Positions 26,144 to 35,284 of a stretch of 64,000 nucleotides of DNA are shown piece after piece. Origin of the DNA: Desulfuromonadaceae bacterium (lineage in GTDB: Bacteria > Desulfobacterota > Desulfuromonadia > Geobacterales > Pseudopelobacteraceae). Location: assembly GCA_028712075.1 (NCBI GenBank), contig JAQTQX010000003.1:62001-126000 (forward strand), given 5' to 3'. A program made the position numbers and the translations under genes. Each line of letters opens with the position of its first letter. Within the stretch, counting starts at the first letter, position 1. A model generated the notes under the pieces. That model saw only the letters and a program-made list of their open reading frames with translations. It was not told the DNA's origin and did no database searches.

Positions 26144-28726
26144 ATGACCAGCACACTTTTTGACTTCTGGGGTAAGGCGGAACGAAGCGGGCCGGGATGG
26201 CATCCTGCGGTATGTCATATGCTTGATGTCGGCATCGTGGTTCGTGAGATTCTTTCCTTGCAACCCCTTGCTTTTCGCCAGAGATTAACCTCGCTTTTTG
26301 ACCCGGACGAGGCGAAGGCGCTGAACGTGTTGGCGTTTGTAGCTGCGCTCCACGATATTGGTAAAATCAGCCCCGGCTTTCAGTTGAAGCGCGAAGACCT
26401 TTGCGCTCACCTGAAAGAGCGGGGCTTTACATTTCCATCGACATCAGAATCAAAACATGGCCGGATTGTGCTTGATGCATTGACCGGGATTCTTGAAGAG
26501 AAATATTGTTGCGGTCGATATGATGCGGATGCTCTGGCGCGTATTCTTGCGGCTCACCATGGTGTCTTTGAAGAATGCCGGGATGTGGAGGCGGGTGACC
26601 GTATTTGGCAGGAAGCAAGGGAAGAAGCGGTTGCCTTTCTTGCCCGGATTTTCGGGGTTACTTCCCTTGCGTCACTGCGGTTGGAAAGTGTCCCGGAACT
26701 TTTTCTGCTTGCCGGGCTGATTTCGGTTGCCGACTGGATCGCTTCTGACGAGGAAACTTTTGGCTATCTGAATTCAGCGCCAGCGGACATTGAAACATAT
26801 ATTCTGGAACGCACCGGCATAGCACGTACGCTGCTTGAGCGTCTTTCAATGGGAACAACGGTGGATGCTGAAAAGCCGTTCTCCGAACTTTTCGATTTTG
26901 GCACTCCAAATTCCTGCCAACAGGCAACACTCGACGTACTCTCCCGCCTAACCCACCCAATGTTGATAGTTGTAGAAACACCCATGGGAAGCGGCAAGAC
27001 AGAGGCGGCTCAAGCCGCTTATGCCCGTCTTGCGGTACGGGACGGGCTGCGTGGGATGTATTGCGCCTTGCCAACCCAGGCGACCGGAAACGCCATGTTC
27101 GACCGGATGCGGAGATTTCTGGCGCGGCTTCACGACGAGAAGGCGGTGGAACTACACCTGCTTCATGCCAATGCCGGAATGCATCCGGAATACGATAAAC
27201 TCAAGATCAAATCCGGCGTTGAAACCAGTGACACCGTTATTGCCTCGTCCTGGTTTACCCAGAAGAAACGCGGGTTGCTGGCTGCCTACGGCACCGGCAC
27301 CATCGATCAGGCGTTGTTGTCCATACTGCGGGTACGCCACTTTTTTGTCCGTCTTTTCGGCCTGGGCGGCAAGATGATTATTCTTGACGAGGTTCACGCC
27401 TATGACGCCTACATGTCCGAAGAAATCTATAACTTGATCGGCTGGGCCTCCCGCTGCGGTTCGTCGATAGTCCTGCTTTCCGCAACTCTTCCGGCAAATA
27501 AGCGAAAGAAACTGGTCACCGCATTCCGGCCAGATGTTCATCTGCCGGATGGGCTTACGTATCCCTGTGTGTTTGGCGTGGATCTTCAGGGTCCGCCGGT
27601 ATATGAGCCGGTTGTGATGACGCCAAGCACTCTTGAAATATCGCCGGTGCTGGCGGAAAAATCGGAGAAGGTGCGTAAGATGGCCGATATGGTCATGGAT
27701 ATTGTAGCTAATGATGGCTGCCTTGCTTGCATTGTGAACACTGTCACCGAGGCGCAAGAATTGTACGATCTTCTGAAAGACCGGCTTCCCGAGGACGAGT
27801 TGATCCTGTTTCATTCCCGCTTCACCATTGAACGTCGTCTCGAAATCGAACAGGCAATTGTCAGTAAATACGGTAAGGACGGCAAACGCCCGCAGCGCGG
27901 GGTTGTGGTGGCAAGCCCGGTGTTGCAGGAAAGTCTGGATGTCTGCTTCGATGCCATGTTGTCAGAGCTTGCCCCTTTTGACCTGCTGCTGCAACGGGCT
28001 GGACGTTTGCATCGCCATAAGAACGAACGCCCGCCGCATCTCCAAGCGCGGCGACTTTATGTGTTTCTGCCCGACCTTAACACCGTTAAACCGGATTTCG
28101 GCTGGAGCGGTCTGATCTATTTCCCAGACCTTCTCTATCGGAGCGGAACGTTGTTCATGAAAGACGGCAAGTATTATTCACTGCCGGTTGAAATCCCCAA
28201 CGGAGTTTCTGCGTTGATAGAGGCGGTGTATGACGGCGAAGACTTGAAAGGGGTTGATGACGAGCGGGAAAAATGGCTGGAGAAACGGACGGAAGAACGT
28301 GACGGGGCTGAGTATGCGAGTAAGTTTCATGCTCGAACGGCAGCCATTATGAGTGTTCACGAAAAAGGTAATGACCCGGATTATCTGGGAGGTCTACAGA
28401 ATGGCAGCGACGATGAGACAATGCCTTCAACTCGTATTGGACGGCAACGGATCACTCTAATTATTCTGGAACAGGGCGAAGATATTTCCATCCCGAACAG
28501 GGCGGCTGAACGGCGGCTATACATGCAGAGCATATCTACTGATAATGTTCGATTGGTGAAGCATTTTGCAGATATTTCCGGGCCGGTCGAATGGAGCGAA
28601 TCGCCGCTGCTCCGCTATTGTCACCCGGTTTTCTTTGCTGGCGGAATCGCCAGTGAAGGAGAATTTATGTTGGCGTATGACAGGATCAGAGGTCTTTCCA
28701 TGTTACGAAAAGGAGGAAATGAATGA
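26144..28726 (+). CDS. cas3: CRISPR-associated helicase-nuclease Cas3 (type I-E)
   Basis: An 860-residue protein recruited by Cascade to nick and shred target DNA. The N-terminal HD nuclease domain shows WHPAVCHMLDV, then His70-Asp71 in ALHDIGK, and later a His-His pair (ILAAHHG). The SF2 helicase follows: Walker A PMGSGKTEAA near residue 285, DEVHAYD near 415, SATLP near 445, and motif VI LLQRAGRLHRH near 620. All catalytic motifs look intact. Its stop overlaps the cas8e start (ATGA). It is preceded by the small membrane peptide gene. Confidence 0.95.
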   Translation: MTSTLFDFWGKAERSGPGWHPAVCHMLDVGIVVREILSLQPLAFRQRLTSLFDPDEAKALNVLAFVAALHDIGKISPGFQLKREDLCAHLKERGFTFPSTSESKHGRIVLDALTGILEEKYCCGRYDADALARILAAHHGVFEECRDVEAGDRIWQEAREEAVAFLARIFGVTSLASLRLESVPELFLLAGLISVADWIASDEETFGYLNSAPADIETYILERTGIARTLLERLSMGTTVDAEKPFSELFDFGTPNSCQQATLDVLSRLTHPMLIVVETPMGSGKTEAAQAAYARLAVRDGLRGMYCALPTQATGNAMFDRMRRFLARLHDEKAVELHLLHANAGMHPEYDKLKIKSGVETSDTVIASSWFTQKKRGLLAAYGTGTIDQALLSILRVRHFFVRLFGLGGKMIILDEVHAYDAYMSEEIYNLIGWASRCGSSIVLLSATLPANKRKKLVTAFRPDVHLPDGLTYPCVFGVDLQGPPVYEPVVMTPSTLEISPVLAEKSEKVRKMADMVMDIVANDGCLACIVNTVTEAQELYDLLKDRLPEDELILFHSRFTIERRLEIEQAIVSKYGKDGKRPQRGVVVASPVLQESLDVCFDAMLSELAPFDLLLQRAGRLHRHKNERPPHLQARRLYVFLPDLNTVKPDFGWSGLIYFPDLLYRSGTLFMKDGKYYSLPVEIPNGVSALIEAVYDGEDLKGVDDEREKWLEKRTEERDGAEYASKFHARTAAIMSVHEKGNDPDYLGGLQNGSDDETMPSTRIGRQRITLIILEQGEDISIPNRAAERRLYMQSISTDNVRLVKHFADISGPVEWSESPLLRYCHPVFFAGGIASEGEFMLAYDRIRGLSMLRKGGNE

Positions 28727-30270
28727 GCAGTTTTTCTTACAATCTGATTGATGAACCATGGATTAACTGTACCAGTCGTGACGGAACCCGAAGCATGGGA
28801 CTGCGCGAACTTTTGTTGTCAGCCCACGAACTGCGCGGGATTGAATCAGCCAACCCGCTTTTTGTGGCGGCACTGTTGAGGGTGCTGCTTGCCTTGGTTC
28901 ATCGCATTGCAGATGGCCCGCGCAGCGCACGGGACTGGGGTAGCCTCTATTCAGCCGGGCGCTTTCCCGAGGAGCAGGTCAATGCATATTTTCAGCGTGT
29001 TCAAGACCGATTCGATTTATTCTCTGAGGCGTATCCGTTTTATCAGACGGCTGGTCTTTCAATTCTCGATGCGAACGGGAATGAAGCGCCGGTTTCAGCA
29101 ACGGTAATCATGCATGAACGGGCCAGCGGCAACAACAAGACCATCTTTGACCATACCACCGACGATACGCCATCCGCATTGACACCGGCTCAGGCTGCTC
29201 ACGCCTTGCTAACGACCCAGATGTTCGCGCTTGGGGGACTCAACAAGAAGAGTACCAACCATTTTGGCTTTCAGCAAAGTTACCTGAATGCGGCTATGGT
29301 CAGCGGCATATTCATTGCCCTTACGGGGGCATCCCTGTTTGAAACGCTCATGCTCAATCTGCTTCTGCCCGAGTCGCACATGATGGGAAGTGACCCCGTT
29401 GACAAACCGGTCTGGGAGCGGGACGAGATTGGCACTGATAAAGCGAGGACGCCTTCCGGTTATCTTGGTTTTCTCACCTGCAAATGCCGTCATGTCAGGC
29501 TGTTGCCCGAACAGAACGGTAACGCGGTAACGGTTTCGAAGCTTCATATTGCACAGGGGGAAGCGTTTCCGGATGTTGCCAACCCATCATTCATGCGTAA
29601 AAAAAATAACAAGACAGGCGAGTGGTACTGTCCGCAACTTAACCCTGATCGGCTTGTCTGGCGGGACAGTGTATCGCTTTTCGCCTTTGAGCAAGGCATT
29701 GATGAACGGCCTGCGGCGTTCCGCCAAGCAGTAGCCATGCATCGGGACGTCCCTTTTACGTCACGCTATCTTTGTACTGCAATCGCCTTGGCTAATGACA
29801 AGGCGAATCCTCTCGCCTGGCGGGCTGAATCGCTTCCAGTGCCGCTTGCATTGCTGGAGCAAAAAGAAACGGTTAACATTCTCATTTCCGGCATGGAACG
29901 GGCAGAAAATGTTGTGCGCATTCTGGACGGCGCCGTGAAGACATTCATGCGGCACGCATTGCCACCAAACTCCAAGGATATAAATGAAAAGGCCGCAGCA
30001 ACCGGGGCTCTGCGGTTTTTCTGGGATCGCCTTGAAGGTCATTTCAATGCGTTTCTTTCAAATATTGCTTCGGATGAAACGGCTCTTACGGAGTGGCACG
30101 ACAAGATTGCCAATGTTGCACATGATTCCCTCAAGTCCTGTGTCCGGCAGCGTTACGCCGATTCAGCCGCTACTCTCAAAGGGTGGGCGGCAGCCGTTGA
30201 TGAACTGAACAGAAAACTTGCAGCATTTAACTCCAAACAAGGAGGTGGAAACAGTGAAGGAAAACTATGA
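28723..30270 (+). CDS. cas8e: Cascade large subunit Cas8e (Cse1/CasA)
   Basis: A 515-residue subunit that reads the PAM and positions Cas3. The N-terminus YNLIDEPWINCTSRDGT is the family hallmark; GLNKKSTNHFGFQQSYLNAA and the C-terminal helical bundle region follow. Length fits the family (about 500 residues). AAAGGAGG precedes the ATG, and the start overlaps the cas3 stop. The 3' end overlaps the start of cse2 by 17 bases, so the Cascade genes are tightly coupled. Confidence 0.94.
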   Translation: MSSFSYNLIDEPWINCTSRDGTRSMGLRELLLSAHELRGIESANPLFVAALLRVLLALVHRIADGPRSARDWGSLYSAGRFPEEQVNAYFQRVQDRFDLFSEAYPFYQTAGLSILDANGNEAPVSATVIMHERASGNNKTIFDHTTDDTPSALTPAQAAHALLTTQMFALGGLNKKSTNHFGFQQSYLNAAMVSGIFIALTGASLFETLMLNLLLPESHMMGSDPVDKPVWERDEIGTDKARTPSGYLGFLTCKCRHVRLLPEQNGNAVTVSKLHIAQGEAFPDVANPSFMRKKNNKTGEWYCPQLNPDRLVWRDSVSLFAFEQGIDERPAAFRQAVAMHRDVPFTSRYLCTAIALANDKANPLAWRAESLPVPLALLEQKETVNILISGMERAENVVRILDGAVKTFMRHALPPNSKDINEKAAATGALRFFWDRLEGHFNAFLSNIASDETALTEWHDKIANVAHDSLKSCVRQRYADSAATLKGWAAAVDELNRKLAAFNSKQGGGNSEGKL

Positions 30271-30784
30271 AAGTCCATTCGTAAAATCACTGGAAAAACT
30301 GTACCACGATAGGGATCGCGCGGCTCTGGCAAAGCTTCGCAGAGGTCTTGGCAAGAAAGAAGGAACGCCGGAGATGTGCCGGTATGTGGCACGTTTTCTT
30401 CCCGACGATGCCAAACAGTACGTTATCGAGCGCTATTTTTTGATTGCGTCACTTTTTGCGCTCCATCCGGAACCGGCGGCTCGCGGTGTTAGTTTGGGCA
30501 AGGTATTCAGGGCTATGGTGGAGAAAAGCCCTAGCGTTGAGAAGCGTTTTGAACATCTGCTTTCGGTAGATGCTGAGGATCTTGGCGGCCATCTCCGTCA
30601 AGCCGTCTCGCTGGCAAAGAGCAAAGGTGTACATGTGGATTTTCACCAACTGTTCGATGATTTGGGTAAATGGAATTATAGCGACCGTCGTGTGCAGCTC
30701 CGCTGGGCGCGCGACTTCTGGGGTTATGAAAAGGAATTAACTGAAAACAACAACGAAACCGAATCGAAAGGAGACGTACAATGA
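30254..30784 (+). CDS. cse2: Cascade small subunit Cse2 (CasB/Cas11e)
   Basis: A 176-residue helical subunit that holds the displaced strand in the R-loop. Family features: LAKLRRGLGK near the N-terminus, ending with the FWGYE motif after VQLRWARDF. I place the start at GTG 30254, eight bases after GGAGG, inside the cas8e end; an upstream in-frame start at 30218 has no site. The stop overlaps the cas7e ATG. Confidence 0.92.
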   Translation: MKENYESPFVKSLEKLYHDRDRAALAKLRRGLGKKEGTPEMCRYVARFLPDDAKQYVIERYFLIASLFALHPEPAARGVSLGKVFRAMVEKSPSVEKRFEHLLSVDAEDLGGHLRQAVSLAKSKGVHVDFHQLFDDLGKWNYSDRRVQLRWARDFWGYEKELTENNNETESKGDVQ

Positions 30785-31932
30785 TTGTCGAACTGCACAT
30801 TATTCAGAATTTTGCCCCCTCCAACCTCAACCGGGATGACTCCAACACACCCAAAGATTGCGAATTTGGCGGCTACCGCCGTGCCCGGATTTCCAGCCAA
30901 TGCATCAAGCGTTCGGTGCGCCGTCATTCAGCCTTTGCCGATACGGTAAAATCAGGTGGCGGCGAGGTTGGCATAAGGACGAAGCGGCTCAAGATGCGGC
31001 TGGTGGAACTGCTTGTCGAGAAACATGGCAAACTCGCTGAAGAATCGGAAAAGGCTGCGGTTGCCATTATCGACCTGCTGGGCTTCAAGCTGGGCGAAGC
31101 GGAAAAAACCGAATACCTGCTTTATCTGGGTGAAGGAGAAGTGAAAGAGTTGGCCGATATAGCGCTGTCAGCCTGGGATGGGCTTGTTACTCTTGAAATC
31201 GGTAAAGAAAAGAAAAAGAAAGATGCTCCGCCTGAAGCGCTCAAGCAGGCGCAGGATGCTTTGAAATCGGTGGTCGCCAAGTCCCGCAAAGATGCACGGT
31301 GCTATGCCGCCGATATTGCCCTGTTTGGCCGCATGGTGGCGGATAACAAAAACATGAATGTCGATGCCGCCTGTCAGGTGGCGCATGCGCTTTCCACTCA
31401 CAAGGTGGAAATGGAGATGGATTATTTCACCGCTATTGACGACCTCCAGCCGGGTGAAGACTCCGGTTCCGACATGATCGGCGTGGTTGAGTTCGACAGC
31501 TCCTGCTTTTACCGCTACTCAGCCATTGACCTGAACAAGTTGAATGAAAACCTGGGTTTTAACAGCGATTTGTTGGCGGCCACTGTTAAAGGTTACATCG
31601 ACGCCTCGGTCAAGGCGGTTCCCACCGGCAAACAGAACAGCATGGCTGCCCAGAACCCTCCCGGCTATGTGCGGGTGGTGGTACGTAAAGACGGTTTTCC
31701 GTGGTCCTTGGCAAATGCTTTCCAGAAACCGGTGCTTGCCAAGGGAGAACAGTCGCTGGAAGAGCGTTCGATTACCGAACTGAAGAAGTATATGGATCAA
31801 TTGAAGAAAGTTTACGGTGACGAATCAATCGTCTGCGACGCTTCGTTCAATCTCTACGATGAGAACACAGCCGGGTTGACCGGTCTGTTGGCAACGGTTG
31901 AATCCTCACTTGCCAAGGGGGCGACAGCATGA
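30781..31932 (+). CDS. cas7e: Cascade backbone subunit Cas7e (Cse4/CasC)
   Basis: A 383-residue RNA-binding subunit that polymerises along the crRNA guide, about one copy per six bases. The N-terminus reads VELHIIQNFAPSNLNRDD, and GGYRRARISSQCIKRSVRR is the characteristic conserved stretch. FSTHKVEMEMDYFTAIDD-like sequence (here LSTHKVEMEMDYFTAIDD) is present. AAAGGAG precedes the ATG, which overlaps the cse2 stop. The stop overlaps the cas5e start. Confidence 0.95.
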   Translation: MIVELHIIQNFAPSNLNRDDSNTPKDCEFGGYRRARISSQCIKRSVRRHSAFADTVKSGGGEVGIRTKRLKMRLVELLVEKHGKLAEESEKAAVAIIDLLGFKLGEAEKTEYLLYLGEGEVKELADIALSAWDGLVTLEIGKEKKKKDAPPEALKQAQDALKSVVAKSRKDARCYAADIALFGRMVADNKNMNVDAACQVAHALSTHKVEMEMDYFTAIDDLQPGEDSGSDMIGVVEFDSSCFYRYSAIDLNKLNENLGFNSDLLAATVKGYIDASVKAVPTGKQNSMAAQNPPGYVRVVVRKDGFPWSLANAFQKPVLAKGEQSLEERSITELKKYMDQLKKVYGDESIVCDASFNLYDENTAGLTGLLATVESSLAKGATA

Positions 31933-32660
31933 ATGGCGTACTGCTCATTCCATGCGTTGGTCCCATGCAGTCATGGGGAACGCGCAGCCGTTTTCAGGAA
32001 CGGGACACCGAGCGGGAACCGAGCAAAAGCGGGATGATCGGCATGTTATGCGCCGCTTTGGGACGTGACCGAAACGAGCCGGTGGACGATTTGGCATCAT
32101 TGACAATGGCTGTTCGGGTTGACCGGGAAGGAAAGCTGGAAAAGGATTTTCAGACCGCTCAGGACGTGGCGGTTGCCAGTGGCGGAACAACCCAGAACCT
32201 GCTTTCCAATCGGTATTATCTTGCCGACGCAGCCTTTCTGGTTGGTTTGGAAGGGCCGATTGAGCAGCTCGAAAAACTCTCTAAGGCCTTAAAGAATCCC
32301 GTTTGGCCGATGTTTTTAGGGCGCAAATCTTATGTGCCATCCAAGCCGTTCTATCTCCGGGACGGATTGTTGCGTGACGTTGCATTGGATGCCGCATTGT
32401 CTGCGTATCCGCTTCTCATCAGGGAGGAAGAATACGACCGGCTTCTCAGCGCTCGTAACCGGGGGAATGACATCAAGATTCGTCTGGTGTGCGAAACAGA
32501 AGTAGTTACCCACGAGGTGCGCAACGATCAGCCGAAATGTTTTGCCTTGGGGCGGCGTGAGTTCGGACAGCGTTACGTGTTCACCAGCTATGAAGAAATC
32601 AGCCGGTTTCCAGCGCCAAAAGAGGAGGGAGACGATGTACCTTTCACAGTTGAATCTTAA
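31929..32660 (+). CDS. cas5e: Cascade subunit Cas5e (CasD)
   Basis: A 243-residue RAMP protein that caps the 5' handle of the crRNA. The N-terminal signature is LIPCVGPMQSWGTRSRF, followed by REPSKSGMIGMLCAALG, and the C-terminal GRREFGQRYVFTSYEE region is typical. Its ATG overlaps the cas7e stop and its 3' end overlaps the start of cas6e by 26 bases. Intact handle sequences in the array and in R1 of the mini-array fit recognition by this subunit. Confidence 0.94.
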   Translation: MNGVLLIPCVGPMQSWGTRSRFQERDTEREPSKSGMIGMLCAALGRDRNEPVDDLASLTMAVRVDREGKLEKDFQTAQDVAVASGGTTQNLLSNRYYLADAAFLVGLEGPIEQLEKLSKALKNPVWPMFLGRKSYVPSKPFYLRDGLLRDVALDAALSAYPLLIREEEYDRLLSARNRGNDIKIRLVCETEVVTHEVRNDQPKCFALGRREFGQRYVFTSYEEISRFPAPKEEGDDVPFTVES

Positions 32661-33243
32661 GCGTATGGACAGGAGGGCAATGAAAACCCTGGCTGATGTC
32701 TACCGGTTACACCAGTTGGTCATGAAGGGGTTTGCCGCCTATTCGAGTACAGACAGGGTTCTCTATCGTGTCGAGCCAGAAGAGCGAAACGGGCAGGTAA
32801 CCGTTCTGGTGCAAAGTCTGCAAATACCGGACTGGAGCTGCTTTACTGATGGAAATAGCGGTGTAGCGTCAGCGAGAGTCAAAGACTTTTCAACGACTTT
32901 CAAAGTAGGGGATACCTATAACTTCCGTTTGCGTGCGAACCCGGTTGTAACGCGGGATGGCAAACGTCATGGGCTTATTCGTGACGAGTCGCTTCTTGAG
33001 TGGCTTGGCAAGAAAGAAACTACCGTTGGCGCACGCTTCTGCTCAATGTCGGTTATTGATGAAGGCTATGTGACCGGTACCAAGGGGAATCAGGAAAAGC
33101 AGCATCGGATGAGTCTCAAGGTTGCGCGTTTTGAAGGAACGCTTGAAGTGGTTGATCCGGTTGTATTCGCGGAAACATTTTCGTCCGGTATTGGCCCGGC
33201 AAAGGCCTTTGGTTGTGGGTTGTTGTCGTTGGCGCGGGGGTGA
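32635..33243 (+). CDS. cas6e: CRISPR RNA endonuclease Cas6e (Cse3/CasE)
   Basis: A 202-residue RNase that cuts below the repeat hairpin and stays bound to it. Tyr23, His26 and Lys31 fall at the catalytic positions known from Thermus Cas6e (context DVYRLHQLVMKGF). The C-terminal glycine-rich loop is present as SSGIGPAKAFGCGLLSL. The start ATG at 32635 follows GAGGAGGGAGACG; a longer frame from 32542 is out of family. It ends in the repeat-rich gap. Confidence 0.94.
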   Translation: MYLSQLNLKRMDRRAMKTLADVYRLHQLVMKGFAAYSSTDRVLYRVEPEERNGQVTVLVQSLQIPDWSCFTDGNSGVASARVKDFSTTFKVGDTYNFRLRANPVVTRDGKRHGLIRDESLLEWLGKKETTVGARFCSMSVIDEGYVTGTKGNQEKQHRMSLKVARFEGTLEVVDPVVFAETFSSGIGPAKAFGCGLLSLARG

Positions 33244-33245
33244 AT

Positions 33246-33452
33246 CAAATCCCCCCTGCCCCCCCTTTCGTAAAGGGGGGGGTAAATTTAAAGGCTTCTT
33301 TTTACTGAGGTTTTGTGTGGATGGTTCCAAAAGTGCCCCATTAGTAAAAGGGGGGTAAATTTAAAGACTTTTTTATTACTGAGGTTTTGTGTGGACGGTT
33401 CTAAAGTCCGCCTTTATGAATTTTGGGTCTTTTGAGGATGCTTCTAAAAGTC
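33246..33452. repeat. Palindromic repeat plus tandem 73-bp repeats after cas6e
   Basis: Begins with a C/G palindrome (33246-33282). Then a unit starting GGGTAAATTTAAAG and containing ACTGAGGTTTTGTGTGGA is present at about 33280 and again 73 bases later, with a decayed third copy from about 33410. No gene is credible here. Confidence 0.75.
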
Positions 33453-33485
33453 CCCCTTTACGAAAGGGGGATTTAGGGGGATTTG
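33451..33485 (+). repeat. Left inverted-repeat copy flanking the DUF559 gene
   Basis: TCCCCCTTTACGAAAGGGGG followed by ATTTAGGGGGATTT. It is the inverse of the copy at 33863-33897. Confidence 0.75.
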
Positions 33486-33508
33486 GGTTTGAATTGTATA
33501 GGTGCAGC

Positions 33509-33889
33509 ATGCGTGAATATCGCCATAACCTGAGAACTCCATCCCGTGAGCTTCGCGGAGCTATGACTGATGCCGAACAATTGCTTTGGTCTCGTCTGCG
33601 TAGAAAGCAACTGCACGGAGTGCAATTTTACCGTCAGAAACCGATTGGGCCGTACATTGTCGATTTTTTTGCACCCGGTGCAGGTTTGGTTATTGAGCTT
33701 GACGGCGGTCAGCATCTTAAACCGGAGCATTCAGAAAAAGACCGGCAACGAGATCAATGTCTGGCGGATATGGATTTGCTGGTGTTGCGCTTCAATAACC
33801 GGGAGGCGCTACTGGAAACGGATGTTGTCGTGGAGCGGATTGCGGAAGAAGTGCAGCGTAGGAAATCCCCCCCTGCCCCCCTTTCGTAA
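33509..33889 (+). CDS. DUF559 endonuclease-like protein (Vsr/PD-(D/E)XK fold)
   Basis: About 126 residues. The pattern follows PF04480: MTDAEQLLWSRLRRKQLHG, then QKPIGPYIVDFFAP, then LVIELDGGQHLKPE, giving the Asp and Glu-x-Asp of the nuclease core. I start it at ATG 33509; the upstream frame only translates repeats. The last eight residues (KSPPAPLS) are encoded by the repeat that follows, so the original stop was replaced by one inside the repeat. It lies between cas6e and cas1, and is bracketed by inverted repeats, which suggests it arrived as a unit. No evidence shows a role in CRISPR immunity. Confidence 0.78.
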   Translation: MREYRHNLRTPSRELRGAMTDAEQLLWSRLRRKQLHGVQFYRQKPIGPYIVDFFAPGAGLVIELDGGQHLKPEHSEKDRQRDQCLADMDLLVLRFNNREALLETDVVVERIAEEVQRRKSPPAPLS

Positions 33890-33897
33890 AGGGGGGT
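33863..33897 (-). repeat. Right inverted-repeat copy flanking the DUF559 gene
   Basis: AAATCCCCCCCTGCCCCCC followed by TTTCGTAAAGGGGGG, the reverse complement form of the 33451-33485 element. It supplies the DUF559 stop codon. Confidence 0.75.
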
Positions 33898-33941
33898 AAC
33901 GTCAAAGCGGATTGATGCTGGTGCGGCGGGCATAAACAAAA

Positions 33942-34006
33942 GGCGGGCGCGGCAAGCAGCGCCCCTACAATGTGGCGGGATGTTTAAGGGGGAACACCCC
34001 CCCCTT
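33942..34006. repeat. Two further small palindromic repeats
   Basis: GGGCGC-GGCAAGCA-GCGCCC (33945-33964) followed by CTACAA, and a second C/G hairpin AAGGGGG...CCCCCTT (about 33986-34006). With the operators at 34087-34139 they fill the 300-base gap before the DUF1016 gene. Confidence 0.6.
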
Positions 34007-34086
34007 GGAACTGAACTGTCCGGCAATATCGAACGGTTGGAACCAAGTCCGCGACATTTTGTCACAGGTTGTCTTGTCTGTTAAGC

Positions 34087-34105
34087 GGGGTACAAATTGT
34101 ACCCC
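34087..34105. promoter_or_regulatory. Perfect palindrome, possible operator
   Basis: GGGGTACAAATTGTACCCC, arms of nine bases around one central A, 91 bases before the ATG at 34196. Confidence 0.55.
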
Positions 34106-34114
34106 AGTAGTATG

Positions 34115-34139
34115 AGTTGTCCGATATTTTCGTACAACT
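34115..34139. promoter_or_regulatory. Second inverted repeat, possible operator
   Basis: AGTTGTCCG and CGTACAACT (8 of 9 paired) separated by ATATTTT. It shares the TTGT-AC core with the palindrome at 34087, so both may bind one repressor. Confidence 0.5.
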
Positions 34140-34229
34140 GAACGTATGGACGATTATTGTGAAACAGTTCGTAAAAAGTGGCAGGGAGGTCAAACATGGT
34201 AGGTAAAGTGAAAACATTAAAAAAAACAG

Positions 34230-35284
34230 GTGCCAGCAACCACTGACTACGATGCAATGCTTCTCGGCGTTGTCGATCTACTGGAACAGGCTCGCAGCAC
34301 GTCAGCTCGTGCGGTCAACACCATTATGACTGCCACCTATTGGGAGGTCGGGCGGCGGATTGTGGAGTTTGAGCAGGGAGGAGAAGCCAGGGCGGAATAT
34401 GGTTCCGTGTTGCTTAAAAAACTTTCAAAAGATCTTCTCCCGATATTTGGACGTGGTTTCGGCTGGCGCAACATCTACCAGATGCGTCTGTTCTATCAAG
34501 CGTATCCCGAGATTTTGCAGACAGCGTCTGCAAAATCTGGTGGCGGCAGTGCTACTCGTTTTCCTCTTCCCTGGTCGTGTTATGTTCGACCCATTGCGGT
34601 GGATAATCCTGATGTACGTACGTTTTACGAAGCAGAGGCCCTGCGTGGAGGTTGGAAGGTGCGCCAGCTCGACCGCCAGATTTCCACGCTTTTCTACGAG
34701 TGCACCGCCCTTTCCCGCAACAAGGCAGCTATGCTGAAAAACGGACAAAAAGCGTTGCCGGAGGACGTAGTAACACCAGAAGAGGAGATTCGCGATCCGC
34801 TGGTGTTGGAGTTTCTGGGATTAAAGGATGAGTATTCGGAAAAAGACCTGGAAGAGGCTTTGATCCTGCATCTGGAAAGTTTTTTACTGGAACTTGGTGG
34901 CGATTTCACCTTTGTTGGCCGACAGCGCCGCTTGCGGATCGGTGATTCATGGTATCGGGTTGATCTGCTTTTCTTCCACCGCCGTCTGCGCTGCCTGGTG
35001 GTGATCGACCTGAAGCTGGGCAAGTTTACTCATGCTGATGCCGGACAGATGCATATGTATCTGAACTATGCCAGTGAACATTGGACAAACCCGGAAGAAA
35101 ACCCTCCGGTGGGGCTGATTATCTGCGCTCAGAAGGATCACGCCCTGGCTCATTACACCCTGGAAAATCTGCCAAATAAAGTGCTGGCAGCAGAATATAA
35201 GCTGGCTTTACCTGACGAAAAGGCTTTGGTGGCGGAGATCGACAAAACCCGCGCAATTCTGGAAAAACAACGAAAGGCCAAACC

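Noticed and set aside
33754..34065. Minus-strand 103-residue ORF over the DUF559 end and following repeats
   Set aside because: It translates repeats and the reverse of DUF559; no start signal.
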